Below the pieces are notes generated by a model that was given only the letters and a program-made list of their open reading frames with translations, was not told the origin of the DNA and made no database searches. This document shows positions 6,964 to 14,920 of a DNA stretch of 56,224 nucleotides, in pieces. Source of the stretch: a virus; IMG/VR virus record IMGVR_UViG_3300025131_000046, positions 1 through 56,224 of that record; one strand, 5' to 3'. The stretch's first letter is position 1; every line of letters begins with the position of its first letter. The position numbers and the translations under genes were made by a program.

Positions 6964-7548
6964 ATGTGGATGATTCTGGTTGCTGTTTTAGCTAATCCTA
7001 TTGACTATGACATGCTTTCTGCACCAATTGATTATGGTCAGAATGGGGATGTTACTTTTCTCCAGGAAGAGACAAAGCCGGTTGTTAGAATTTATACAGC
7101 ATCATGGCATAAACCATGCAGGGTACTGAAAAGGAATCTTACTTCTATTATTGATGTTAAGATTCAATGGATTGATGAAGTAGATACACCTACTTGGGTA
7201 AGAACACTTCCTACAATTCATTGGGAAAAGACTCCTGGTAATTGGCGTCAGTTGAGTGGGGCAGTTTCTAGGGAACAATTTGATTCTATTGTTTTGGGTA
7301 AGCAGCCTTCTTTTTCTAAATATGTAATTCAGTTCTCAGGGCGACAATGGACTTGGCCTGGAAGTATTCGTAATCATTTACTTGGTGAAATCCATCAGTT
7401 TACAGAAGAAGAATTGAAGGGTTTCAGTGATGCTGAGTTGATTCAGATTCATAACTACGAGCATGAGCATAATTTACCTCGCGCAAAATACCCATTAAAA
7501 ATTGTGCTTGACAAACGTTTTCCAATTAGACAGTATTGTCCCACCTGA
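6964..7548 (+). CDS. Exported thioredoxin-fold protein with degenerate active site
   Basis: Starts at MWMILVAVLA, a short hydrophobic leader. A thioredoxin-like segment VRIYTASWHKPCRVLKRNL (about residues 42-60) carries WHKPC where WCxPC is normal, so the first cysteine is lost. The strand LPTIHW follows as expected. The C-terminal third has FTEEELKGFSDAELIQIHN, a helical motif often seen after this domain in wall-associated bacterial proteins. Disulfide chemistry by a resolving-Cys-only site is doubtful, so binding or a structural role is likely. Seven bases after the protease gene. Confidence 0.6.
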   Translation: MWMILVAVLANPIDYDMLSAPIDYGQNGDVTFLQEETKPVVRIYTASWHKPCRVLKRNLTSIIDVKIQWIDEVDTPTWVRTLPTIHWEKTPGNWRQLSGAVSREQFDSIVLGKQPSFSKYVIQFSGRQWTWPGSIRNHLLGEIHQFTEEELKGFSDAELIQIHNYEHEHNLPRAKYPLKIVLDKRFPIRQYCPT

Positions 7549-7585
7549 CCGGCATAATTGTCTAGCAGTTAGCTAGGAGAAACCA

Positions 7586-7972
7586 ATGACACAGTTAGTA
7601 CAGCAGCTTCAAACACAGGTTGATCAGAATCTTATAGAGCAGGACATTCCTCAAGAATTCCTAACTCCAGAACTTGGCGGAATTCTGATTGAAATTCTGA
7701 TTGAGTTTCTTACGTCTTGTATTGGTCGTCTTGGAAAACAGTCTGTTGCTGAAAGGATGCATGATCCTGGACCTTATCAGAAGATGGCACTGAAGAGAGA
7801 AATCAGACGAGCGGTCTATGATGGATCATGGAGAAAGTATCGTATTGGAGGTGGTAATAAGGTCCGAACTGCTCTTTTGCAAGTTTCTACGCAGTCTACT
7901 CCAGAACAATGTATGGCTTTAATTGAAGAGGTTGAAACTGAAGTTCCGGGTATTGACTATGACATGGGATAA
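7586..7972 (+). CDS. Hypothetical protein (128 aa)
   Basis: Helical N-terminus (QLVQQLQTQVDQNLIEQD), a hydrophobic helix (GGILIEILIEFLTSCIG, about 31-47) that could be a membrane or packing helix, then a basic region (KREIRRAVYDGSWRKYR). A GGAG site 8 bases before the ATG supports the start. Ends with IDYDMG, close to the IDYDM segment at the start of the preceding thioredoxin-like protein, possibly a shared sorting motif. Function unknown. Confidence 0.7.
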   Translation: MTQLVQQLQTQVDQNLIEQDIPQEFLTPELGGILIEILIEFLTSCIGRLGKQSVAERMHDPGPYQKMALKREIRRAVYDGSWRKYRIGGGNKVRTALLQVSTQSTPEQCMALIEEVETEVPGIDYDMG

Positions 7973-7978
7973 ATAGTT

Positions 7979-8482
7979 ATGGCTGATACAATCTCCGCTG
8001 CCTATAATTTGAGTTTGAAGGTTACTGATACTCCAGACTTTAGTCTTGATCTTGGTTCTGGCGGAACTTTAACGCATCAAATTACTGGTGGTGCTGGTAC
8101 ACTGACAGCTAGTAGTGCAGTTCCTGCTACAAAAGCATGGTCTGATCAAGTTCAATTATCTTCAGGGACTCTTACTCTTGATTTAACTGCTTTAAGCCGT
8201 GGTTCAGTATTGTCTGCTGTGGACTTTTCGGGTCTGAAGGTTCAAATTATTAAGTTGAAAGCTCCAACAACCAATACTGCTGATATTACAGTTGATGTTG
8301 GTGCTGCAAATGGTTATGAATTATTTCTTGGTGCTAGCAGTCAACTTGATCTTGGTCCTGGCGATAGTGTTTTGTTTAAACGTACTGACAACTTAGCTGA
8401 TGTTGCTGCTGGTGATAAAGACATTGATCTATCTTCAAGTGATGTAGATGCTTTGTTGGATATTATCTTGGTAGCTGGATAG
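7979..8482 (+). CDS. Beta-rich virion protein candidate (167 aa)
   Basis: Ser/Thr/Gly/Asp-rich sequence of repeated short strands (LDLGSGGTLTHQITGGAGTL; SSGTLTLDLTAL), no helices of note, no signal. The composition resembles head decoration or tail-spike domains of siphoviruses. An equivalent small beta protein group is found next to the capsid gene in this genome (20.9-22.3 kb). Role in the particle is inferred. Confidence 0.6.
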   Translation: MADTISAAYNLSLKVTDTPDFSLDLGSGGTLTHQITGGAGTLTASSAVPATKAWSDQVQLSSGTLTLDLTALSRGSVLSAVDFSGLKVQIIKLKAPTTNTADITVDVGAANGYELFLGASSQLDLGPGDSVLFKRTDNLADVAAGDKDIDLSSSDVDALLDIILVAG

Positions 8483-8563
8483 CTGATATAATTCAATTCT
8501 TAACAGTTCGTGTTTTGTTGGAAAAGGTAAGAAAACAACACACACACAAAGTGAGGAACGCAG

Positions 8564-8875
8564 ATGGCAATCACTGATCCGAGGGCGGTGAAGTTTGCGA
8601 ACGAGAATGCCCGTGTAGCGGCGGACTTGTTCGCACAGGGATACTACAGGGCAAAAGCTGCGGTCGACCAAGTCGATGCACAAGGGCTGGAGGCGTTGTT
8701 CCCCGACGCAGAGACTGTCGAGGACAATAGCGACGTTGACGGTCGGTCTCGTATCACCGGCATGCACGTCAAAGGTGTAATCACCGCGATGAGAGCACTG
8801 GTTGCGGACATGGACGCGAACGGTAGTGCAAAATTGAACGCGATTCTTCAAGTTGCCGTGAATACGAGGGTATGA
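8564..8875 (+). CDS. Hypothetical protein at the left edge of the GC-rich block (103 aa)
   Basis: Helical protein (PRAVKFANENARVAADLFAQGYYRAKAAVDQ) with a central acidic loop and C-terminal helix. GAGG lies 11 bases before the ATG. From this gene on, base composition and third-position usage switch to GC-rich compared with the AT-leaning upstream genes. One base separates its stop from the GTG of the beta-helix gene, so they form one unit. A fibre-assembly partner is a fair guess. Confidence 0.65.
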   Translation: MAITDPRAVKFANENARVAADLFAQGYYRAKAAVDQVDAQGLEALFPDAETVEDNSDVDGRSRITGMHVKGVITAMRALVADMDANGSAKLNAILQVAVNTRV

Positions 8876-8876
8876 C

Positions 8877-10130
8877 GTGACTGCTCCCAGCGGCCCCATC
8901 CTGTTCAACAACCTGACCGGCAGCGACACGACCGATAGCGGGTTGGGTCCAGCCACCTCCGTTAACGGGGCCGGTGCGAGCACAACAGCAAGCTCGGCGG
9001 TTGTGACTGGCATCGATACGACCGGCGTTAGTGCGGGGGATCTGCTCTATGTGGATTCTACGAGTGGTCGCAAGTTTTCAATCATTGCCAGTGTTGATAG
9101 CGCGACTCAAGCGACGTGTGACGACACGTTCGACAACACCGAAGCAAGCCGCAATTGGGGCATCGGCGGGAAGCGTGCGACGCTCGAATCATCCCAAGCG
9201 ATATTTGACGATCCAAAAGGCGGATGGGTTATCGACATCGAAGAAACCGGCACGGATTACCAATTAACGGGGGCGACAATCACAGCGAGCGGCGACACCA
9301 CGAATGGGTATGTAACCTACAAGTCCTCGTCGGCAACGAAGCCTATCATCAGCCTGGAGAATCCGGGGACTGCTGCCTGGATCCTTGGGATCTCGGCGAA
9401 CGCCGTACGGTTTGAGGGACTGGCATTCTCTCACGAGACGAACAATACCGTTGTCAACGGCCTGGTTGCCGGTGCGACCACCACGATAAGCTTTATGGAT
9501 TGTGATTTTACGCAGGTGAACAGCACGCAAAATGATCACGCATTGTGGTTTAGCGTGAATTCGACAGTCTGTGACGTGCGAGTCCAACGCTGCGTCTTCC
9601 ACGATGTTGGGGGCCTGCGTTTTAACTTTACGCAAGCCATAACCGGGATTTTAGTTGAAAACAATCGGTTCGCAGACATGCGTGTAGGCTACTACAGCAC
9701 CAGTGCAATCTATATTGAAGATGTACGTGGGGCCAAAGTCGTCAATAACATCATAGCTGACGCCTCTGGAAACGGTATAGAAATTGTTGGGAAGTCCGAC
9801 GGGGCTATCATTGAAGGGAATGTCGTTGTCGATTCGGGCGGCGATGGAATCGAGATCGGGTGCCAGGCAACGGTAAAGCGGAACATCCTGCAAGGCAACG
9901 GGGCGTATGGTATTCACAATGCGGATACGCACCACGATGACTATTACGTTGCTGATTGGAACGCATTCCGCAATAACACCTCGGGCGAAACATCGGGCAT
10001 AGCAAGCGGCGACAACGACATCACGCTGACGGCTGACCCGTTCGTTGACGCATCCTCGGACGACTTCAACATCAACGACACTGCCGGGGGCGGCACGGTG
10101 CTGCGTGCTGCAACGGTGACGATGCCATGA
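8877..10130 (+). CDS. Right-handed beta-helix tail fibre or spike protein
   Basis: 417 residues from a GTG start one base after the upstream stop. The central part is a run of ~22-residue coils typical of parallel beta-helix proteins (VENNRFADMR, VVNNIIADASGNGIEIVG, IIEGNVVVDSGGDGIEIG, VKRNILQGNGAYGIHN; about residues 245-345), as in NosD/pectate-lyase superfamily proteins. No catalytic set is certain. In phages such folds bind or cleave surface polysaccharide, so a receptor-binding role is likely. GC-rich codon use. Confidence 0.8.
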   Translation: MTAPSGPILFNNLTGSDTTDSGLGPATSVNGAGASTTASSAVVTGIDTTGVSAGDLLYVDSTSGRKFSIIASVDSATQATCDDTFDNTEASRNWGIGGKRATLESSQAIFDDPKGGWVIDIEETGTDYQLTGATITASGDTTNGYVTYKSSSATKPIISLENPGTAAWILGISANAVRFEGLAFSHETNNTVVNGLVAGATTTISFMDCDFTQVNSTQNDHALWFSVNSTVCDVRVQRCVFHDVGGLRFNFTQAITGILVENNRFADMRVGYYSTSAIYIEDVRGAKVVNNIIADASGNGIEIVGKSDGAIIEGNVVVDSGGDGIEIGCQATVKRNILQGNGAYGIHNADTHHDDYYVADWNAFRNNTSGETSGIASGDNDITLTADPFVDASSDDFNINDTAGGGTVLRAATVTMP

Positions 10131-10166
10131 CCACGTTCTACGCTTTGCAAAAGGGATGAAACAAAA

Positions 10167-10610
10167 ATGGACCTCGCAGCATTGGCGGCAGAATTGGCTG
10201 TCGGACACCCGGAAACGGGCAGCTATGATGGCAACGACGCGGCGGCAGCGGATCAGATAAACGCAGTCAACCGCACGCAACTGCGGTCGCTGACGATGGC
10301 CGATCTGCGGGAGTGGGCGGCCCAAAATGCACGCGGCCTCAAGGTGTTTCGCGGCATCACGGACGGTGTCAACGATGACGTCAAGAATCTGTGCTATGTC
10401 GCGGACAGGATGCTCGGATCGGACACCACGACACTGCATCCAGGTGACCCGCTACATGCGTCGCTGATCCAGGGCCTCGTGGTAGGCGGCGTCATCGACT
10501 CTGACGACGCGATGGCTCTGGCTGCACAGGCAACTGACACCGTTAGCCGAGCGGATGAGCTTGGGCTGGGTCGCGTTCGCGTGGGTCATGTATCGGAGGC
10601 AAGAGGCTAA
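10167..10610 (+). CDS. Hypothetical protein in fibre cluster (147 aa)
   Basis: Ala-rich helical protein with segments MDLAALAAELAVGHPETG, DLREWAAQNARGLKVFRG and LIQGLVVGGVIDSDDAMALA. The ATG lies after AAGGGATGAAACAAAA. Its last base is the A of the next ATG (TAATG). Similar small helical proteins accompany fibres in other siphoviruses, perhaps as attachment or chaperone parts. I cannot name the family. Confidence 0.65.
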   Translation: MDLAALAAELAVGHPETGSYDGNDAAAADQINAVNRTQLRSLTMADLREWAAQNARGLKVFRGITDGVNDDVKNLCYVADRMLGSDTTTLHPGDPLHASLIQGLVVGGVIDSDDAMALAAQATDTVSRADELGLGRVRVGHVSEARG

Positions 10611-11194
10611 TGGCACTTCCTGATTCGTTGAAATTCGTTGATGGCACAAGTTTCATTTTCGCTTACGACACGGACTGGCCAGCATCCCCGACGCAGGGCT
10701 GGTCGGCGACGGTCGATGCGGAGATCGATATGGGCTCTCTTGCGGATGCTGCCGGAAGGCAGAGCGCGAAGTGTGACCTGACTGCCAATCGGGATATGGA
10801 ATATAAAGTCGAACTGTCGGTGGAAACGGATGCGGATCCAGAGTCTGGGTCATCTGTTGACGTCTATTGTGGGTACTCCGACAGTGCGACAGCGGGTACG
10901 GGAAACCCTGCACAACTCTCAGGGACCGACGCGGCGTACACAGGCGGCACGGCTGGAACGCTTGCCGAGGGACTGTTGCAATTGGAGTACGTTGGGTCGC
11001 TGACTCTTCAGGTTACGAGCGACGGAGACGGCGAGCCGCAAGTGGGTGTGATCGGTCGAATTCGTCCGCATGCTCGCTACATGATGATCGTCGTCGTGAA
11101 CAACTCAGGGGATACATTAGGTTCGGGCGGGACTGGCCTAGCCGATGAACTCGCTGTTCGCGTTACCGGAATCACTCACCAGATCCAGGACTGA
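10610..11194 (+). CDS. Beta-sandwich virion protein in fibre cluster (194 aa)
   Basis: A single beta-rich domain (SFIFAYDTDW..., YKVELSVETDADPESGSSVD, LQLEYVGSLTLQV, GVIGRIRPHARYMMIVVVNN) of jelly-roll or carbohydrate-binding style. Start overlaps the preceding stop (TAATG), so it is co-translated with it. It sits between helical and lectin-like fibre genes. Carbohydrate binding is plausible but not shown. Confidence 0.7.
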   Translation: MALPDSLKFVDGTSFIFAYDTDWPASPTQGWSATVDAEIDMGSLADAAGRQSAKCDLTANRDMEYKVELSVETDADPESGSSVDVYCGYSDSATAGTGNPAQLSGTDAAYTGGTAGTLAEGLLQLEYVGSLTLQVTSDGDGEPQVGVIGRIRPHARYMMIVVVNNSGDTLGSGGTGLADELAVRVTGITHQIQD

Positions 11195-11196
11195 CC

Positions 11197-12108
11197 GTGT
11201 CTCTGACTCTGTCACAACTCGCACGACCCTCGTACGCTGGCGGCTACGCCCGCAGTGCAGGGGAGAGTGCGTATCCGGATGACTGGAAGAGCCTACAGGG
11301 ACTGTGGGTGCCGAGTCTTGGGGCAACCGGACAGACACTTCGGGACGTAAGCGGTGAGAAAAACCATGGCACGCTCAACAGTGCGACGTGGGTGGCAGGT
11401 GGACTGAACTTCGACGCCATCGACGACTATGTGAGTCTACCCGCATCGATTTCTACAGGTCTCACGAAATGGACGATGCTGCTGTGGATTTGGTCCGACG
11501 CGACGACGCTGCGGTTCTCTCCGTTTGGCGACGACCTGTCAAGTCTCAGTTGTTGCCCGACAGTTCGATACGACAGTTCGGGGCGGTACGAATTCTACGC
11601 GGGAGATGGGGCGGCGTTCTATGTGTCGGCTCGCACGTCATCGGTTGCCGGAGCCACGGGTCGATGGCAGCAAGTCGCGTTCGTGTACGATGGCTCGGCT
11701 GTTGCGAGTATCTATCTGGACGGCAAAAAAGACCAAGACACGGCGGTGACCGGAGGGGCAGCGAACTCTGCCGGTACTGACGTGCGGCTTGGGGGCGGAG
11801 CAAATACCAGCACTAAATCTTGGGGCGGCACGTACGGTAGTGCAAGACTCTACAGTCGGGCACTCACGGATGTCGAGATCGCTAACGATTGGGCCAACCC
11901 GCTCCGCATGCTTCGCCCGGTTCGGCACATGCCGTACGCGACAGGCGAAGCACCACCGGCTGGCACAACACTCTATGTATTTCACGGCCTGATTGCCGCC
12001 AGCGAGACCGGGGATACGGTGCTGTCGGTGTTTGCTCCGTGGTGGGATGCGGATGAGGATGCGGCTGGCACAATTCTCCCGCAAATGATGCACCATCTTT
12101 CAGGATGA
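11197..12108 (+). CDS. LamG/concanavalin-like lectin domain fibre protein
   Basis: GTG start two bases after the upstream stop. Residues about 50-235 fit a laminin-G-3 type jelly roll: LNFDAIDDYVSLPASI, WTMLLWIWSD, GRWQQVAFVYDGSAVASIYLDG (the classic W-x-H/Q-V-A-x-V-Y-D-G-x-x-x-x-L-Y-V-D-G pattern) and GSARLYSRALTDVEI before the end. A ~65-residue tail follows. Such domains bind sugars or proteins on host surfaces. Part of the GC-rich receptor-binding block. Confidence 0.8.
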   Translation: MSLTLSQLARPSYAGGYARSAGESAYPDDWKSLQGLWVPSLGATGQTLRDVSGEKNHGTLNSATWVAGGLNFDAIDDYVSLPASISTGLTKWTMLLWIWSDATTLRFSPFGDDLSSLSCCPTVRYDSSGRYEFYAGDGAAFYVSARTSSVAGATGRWQQVAFVYDGSAVASIYLDGKKDQDTAVTGGAANSAGTDVRLGGGANTSTKSWGGTYGSARLYSRALTDVEIANDWANPLRMLRPVRHMPYATGEAPPAGTTLYVFHGLIAASETGDTVLSVFAPWWDADEDAAGTILPQMMHHLSG

Positions 12109-12116
12109 TGTGATAT

Positions 12117-13322
12117 ATGGCAGCACTACTCGACATCGTCAAAAAAGGCTCGACAGATCGATCGGTGACGATCCGAATTATCGATAGCTCGGACGGTACG
12201 CCCGAAACGGCGGTTGTTTGGAATACGTCGGGGATTGACCTCTGGTATCGACGAGAAGGATCTGCGGTTGTCAGTATCACCGAGGCCACGTTGTCGGCAC
12301 TGACCGACGCACACTCAGACGGCGGCTTCTTGCATGTGTCGCACGGCGAATACCGCTTCGACATTCCAGACGCAGCATTTGCGACGGGAGAGAATCATGT
12401 TGACATCGGCGGCACAGTGACAGACATGGTCGTAATCGGCGGGCGGGTGCGTCTGGTCGATTACGATCCCGAAGACGCGGTCCGCCTGGGACAGACGGCG
12501 TTGCCGAACGCAGCCGCAGACGCGGCGGGTGGGTTGCCGATCAGCGATGCGGGCGGGCTAGATTTGGATACAATTTCAACCGACATCGCAACCGCCAAGA
12601 CGCAGATCGGCACGGCGGGTGATGGCCTCACTGACTTGGGCGGCATGTCGACCGGCATGAAAGCAGAAGTGCAGGCAGAAGCCGACGCATCACTAGCATC
12701 TTACGACGGGCCAACGAACAGCGAACTAGAGGCCCGCACGATTGCGGCGGCGTCTTACTTCGACCCCGCTGCCGATATTGTGGCGAACGTCACGACAGTT
12801 GCGACGACAACGACGAACAGCGACATGCGGGGCACGGATTCGGCAGCAACGGCAACAGCACTGGCAACCGCACAGACGGATCTAGACACGCTAACGGGAT
12901 CGGACGGGGCAACGCTGGCGACGACACAGGGCAACTATGCACCGCTTAAGCCGACAACGGCGGGCAGGACGCTTGACGTTACCTCGGGTGGGGCAGCGGG
13001 CATTGATTGGAGCAACATCGAAAACCCGACGACGTCTGTTGACCTGAGCGGAACCGATATCCAACTGTGCGACACGGTGACAACGAACACCGACGCAATT
13101 ACGGTAGCAGGCATCCTGACGACGCAGATCACGGAAGCGTACGCAGCAGACGGGGCATCGCCTACAGTGGCACAAGCGTTGTGCATGATCCAGCAGCTAT
13201 TGGGCGAATTCGCAATCAGCGGAACAACGCTCACGGTGAAGAAGATCGACGGAAGCACAACAGCGGGCACGTTCACGCTGGACGACGGAACGAGTCCAAC
13301 ATCGATCACGAGGGCAACGTAA
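12117..13322 (+). CDS. Long Ala/Thr-rich tail fibre stalk protein
   Basis: 401 residues. The N-terminal ~120 form a compact beta domain (VTIRIIDSSDGTPETAV, HGEYRFDIPDAAFATGENHVDIGG). A conserved linker VRLGQTALPNAAADAAGGLP and long Ala/Thr/Asp-rich repetitive stretches follow, of the kind found in trimeric fibre stalks (TATALATAQTDLDTLTG). The C-terminus ends in a small beta cap (TLTVKKIDGSTTAGTFTLDD). Similar N-domain-plus-linker fibres occur in many siphoviruses. Its stop overlaps the next ATG (TAATG). Confidence 0.75.
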   Translation: MAALLDIVKKGSTDRSVTIRIIDSSDGTPETAVVWNTSGIDLWYRREGSAVVSITEATLSALTDAHSDGGFLHVSHGEYRFDIPDAAFATGENHVDIGGTVTDMVVIGGRVRLVDYDPEDAVRLGQTALPNAAADAAGGLPISDAGGLDLDTISTDIATAKTQIGTAGDGLTDLGGMSTGMKAEVQAEADASLASYDGPTNSELEARTIAAASYFDPAADIVANVTTVATTTTNSDMRGTDSAATATALATAQTDLDTLTGSDGATLATTQGNYAPLKPTTAGRTLDVTSGGAAGIDWSNIENPTTSVDLSGTDIQLCDTVTTNTDAITVAGILTTQITEAYAADGASPTVAQALCMIQQLLGEFAISGTTLTVKKIDGSTTAGTFTLDDGTSPTSITRAT

Positions 13323-13567
13323 TGGCGATTCGCACTGTCGTCACTCGGGGATTCGGGAACGGGACGTTCAGCGGGACGATCTCATTGGTTGTAGCACGCG
13401 GATATGCGACTGGTGCAGCTATTATATCCCGTACAAAAATGCCTCGGTTACAACAGGCTACTACAAGAATCATTGGTTTAGACACATCCGCAACATCTGT
13501 TATTGGTATGAATACTCTCACAACATCTGTTATTGGTATGAATACTCTGGAACATCAGGAACGATAA
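13322..13567 (+). CDS. Small fibre-cluster protein with three ~10-aa repeats, spanning a composition break
   Basis: 81 residues. The first ~35 (MAIRTVVTRGFGNGTFSGTI...) are in GC-rich DNA. From about 13,425 the DNA becomes AT-leaning, like the head genes. The second half has three repeats of the form TRIIGLDTSA, TSVIGMNTLT, TSVIGMNTLE. The last two are nearly identical in DNA. The break within one gene suggests it is the scar of a module exchange. Function unknown. Confidence 0.6.
   Translation: MAIRTVVTRGFGNGTFSGTISLVVARGYATGAAIISRTKMPRLQQATTRIIGLDTSATSVIGMNTLTTSVIGMNTLEHQER
13491..13548 (+). repeat. 30-bp tandem direct repeat within coding sequence
   Basis: The unit starting CAACATCTGTTATTGGTATG occurs at 13491 and again at 13521 with 28 identical bases, in phase with the reading frame (10 codons). 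A diverged third copy precedes it at about 13,461. Confidence 0.8.
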
Positions 13568-13568
13568 G

Positions 13569-13934
13569 ATGGCACGAGCAACTACATTCTACGGTGAAAT
13601 CTTTGAAGACGGGACTGCTCGTGTCCATGGTCTATTAACCGATGGTGATCTAGATAACACCCCTCTGTTAACCACTGACTTTGGATCAATGGATTACTGG
13701 GTAATCGATTTAGCTACCGACACTACAGTTGTTACTGAAACATCTATAACTGTGGCTAATGTATTGAGTAATACCCTCAATAGCCACGGTAATAACTTTG
13801 ATTTTACTATTCCTAGTACATCATTTGCGGCTGGCACCAGAAAATTTGAACTGCATATCCGTTTTACACTGGGTTCAGGAGACATTGGTCAAGCTTTGAT
13901 TATTCTGGACGCAACTAAAATAACGGCTGCATAA
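13569..13934 (+). CDS. Beta-rich virion protein (121 aa)
   Basis: Short beta-sandwich-like protein (TTFYGEIFEDGTARVHGLL, DYWVIDLATDTTVV, RKFELHIRFTLGSGDIGQALIIL). Starts one base after the repeat protein stop; its last base overlaps the ATG of the HNH gene. It lies at the transition from fibre genes to packaging genes and resembles the N-domain of the long fibre in its pattern, perhaps a short paralogue. Function inferred only from context. Confidence 0.65.
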   Translation: MARATTFYGEIFEDGTARVHGLLTDGDLDNTPLLTTDFGSMDYWVIDLATDTTVVTETSITVANVLSNTLNSHGNNFDFTIPSTSFAAGTRKFELHIRFTLGSGDIGQALIILDATKITAA

Positions 13935-14425
13935 TGCCTAATACGCCCAAGCGGTATTCTCCGTCAAACATGGAAAAACCAACTCGAAAGCCTTGGCAGG
14001 ACAACCATGCTAAGGGTTCTCGACATGAACGTGGGTATGATTATGCTTGGGTTAAATTACGTAACGCATACATAAAGAAGAACCCTCTGTGTGAACCATG
14101 TCAACGATCTGATCATGTCACGCCTGCTACACAGGTAGACCACATTGTTTCCTTCAGAGAAAAACAAGACATACTAAGATTACATCCTTGTAATCTTCAA
14201 TCTATTTGTGACGTGTGTCACACAATAAAAACATCTAATCCTTTTAGGCATTACCAACTAGCCATACCAGAATTTGGTGTAACTAGTTTTCAGCTTTCTC
14301 AGATTCAACAGATTGTAAAGTGTGATCCCTTGATTCGTCGGTATAAATCTAGGGATGTTCGTGACTTGTTAGAGTGGGCAACTCAAATAGCAGGTAGTTT
14401 TGTACTTATACCCGTTGAGAGATAA
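13934..14425 (+). CDS. HNH endonuclease next to terminase
   Basis: Zinc-HNH nuclease. A basic RHERGYDYAWVKLRN helix, first zinc knuckle CEPCQ (about residues 54-58), catalytic VDHIVSFR (H at about 73), and NLQSICDVCHTIKTS with the second CxxC knuckle and final His. The C-terminal ~55 residues are an extra helical part ending in LIPVER. In HK97-like phages such an HNH protein beside TerS/TerL stimulates terminase cutting at cos or headful sites. The tight spacing to terminase genes fits that. Confidence 0.85.
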   Translation: MPNTPKRYSPSNMEKPTRKPWQDNHAKGSRHERGYDYAWVKLRNAYIKKNPLCEPCQRSDHVTPATQVDHIVSFREKQDILRLHPCNLQSICDVCHTIKTSNPFRHYQLAIPEFGVTSFQLSQIQQIVKCDPLIRRYKSRDVRDLLEWATQIAGSFVLIPVER

Positions 14426-14427
14426 AG

Positions 14428-14913
14428 ATGAAAAAGAATGATGGCTCAAATACTGTAACATCAAACAGAGCTAAACTTGGTGGTTACTACGACAACAAGA
14501 AGCATGATACCGTAGATATTCCTTGTAAGATGCCTTCGATGCCAAAAGGCTTATCGCCTAAGTCTAAAGCAGCTTGGAGAGAAGTATCTGTAGTCTTGGA
14601 AGAGTATAATATTGTTTCTCTGCTCGATGGTGTAGCTTTGAGACTGCTGTGTGATTCAATTGCTCTCTACTTGAAAGCTGAAGAAAGCATTGCGGATAAA
14701 GGCTTGATGATTACCTCAATGTCTACTAAGGGAGATATTACAGAGAAATCAAATCCGGCTATTCGGATTCGAGATAATGCTTGGCAACAAATCTTTACGA
14801 TGAGTAGACAGTTTGGGATGACACCACTAAGTCGTAAGCGTAACTACTCACAAGAGAATACCGAGAACAAGTCTCCGATGGATATGTTGATGAGGACTCT
14901 TAACCTGAATTGA
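14428..14913 (+). CDS. terS: Terminase small subunit (P27 family)
   Basis: 161 residues. The core (LSPKSKAAWREVSVVLEEYNIVSLLDGVALRLLCDSIALYLKAEE, about 43-88) is the helical signature of P27-type small terminases, followed by NPAIRIRDNAWQQIFTMSRQFGMTPLSRKR, the conserved C-terminal part. It recognises phage DNA and recruits the large subunit during packaging. Two bases after the HNH stop and 7 bases before terL. Confidence 0.85.
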   Translation: MKKNDGSNTVTSNRAKLGGYYDNKKHDTVDIPCKMPSMPKGLSPKSKAAWREVSVVLEEYNIVSLLDGVALRLLCDSIALYLKAEESIADKGLMITSMSTKGDITEKSNPAIRIRDNAWQQIFTMSRQFGMTPLSRKRNYSQENTENKSPMDMLMRTLNLN

Positions 14914-14920
14914 GCAGGCA

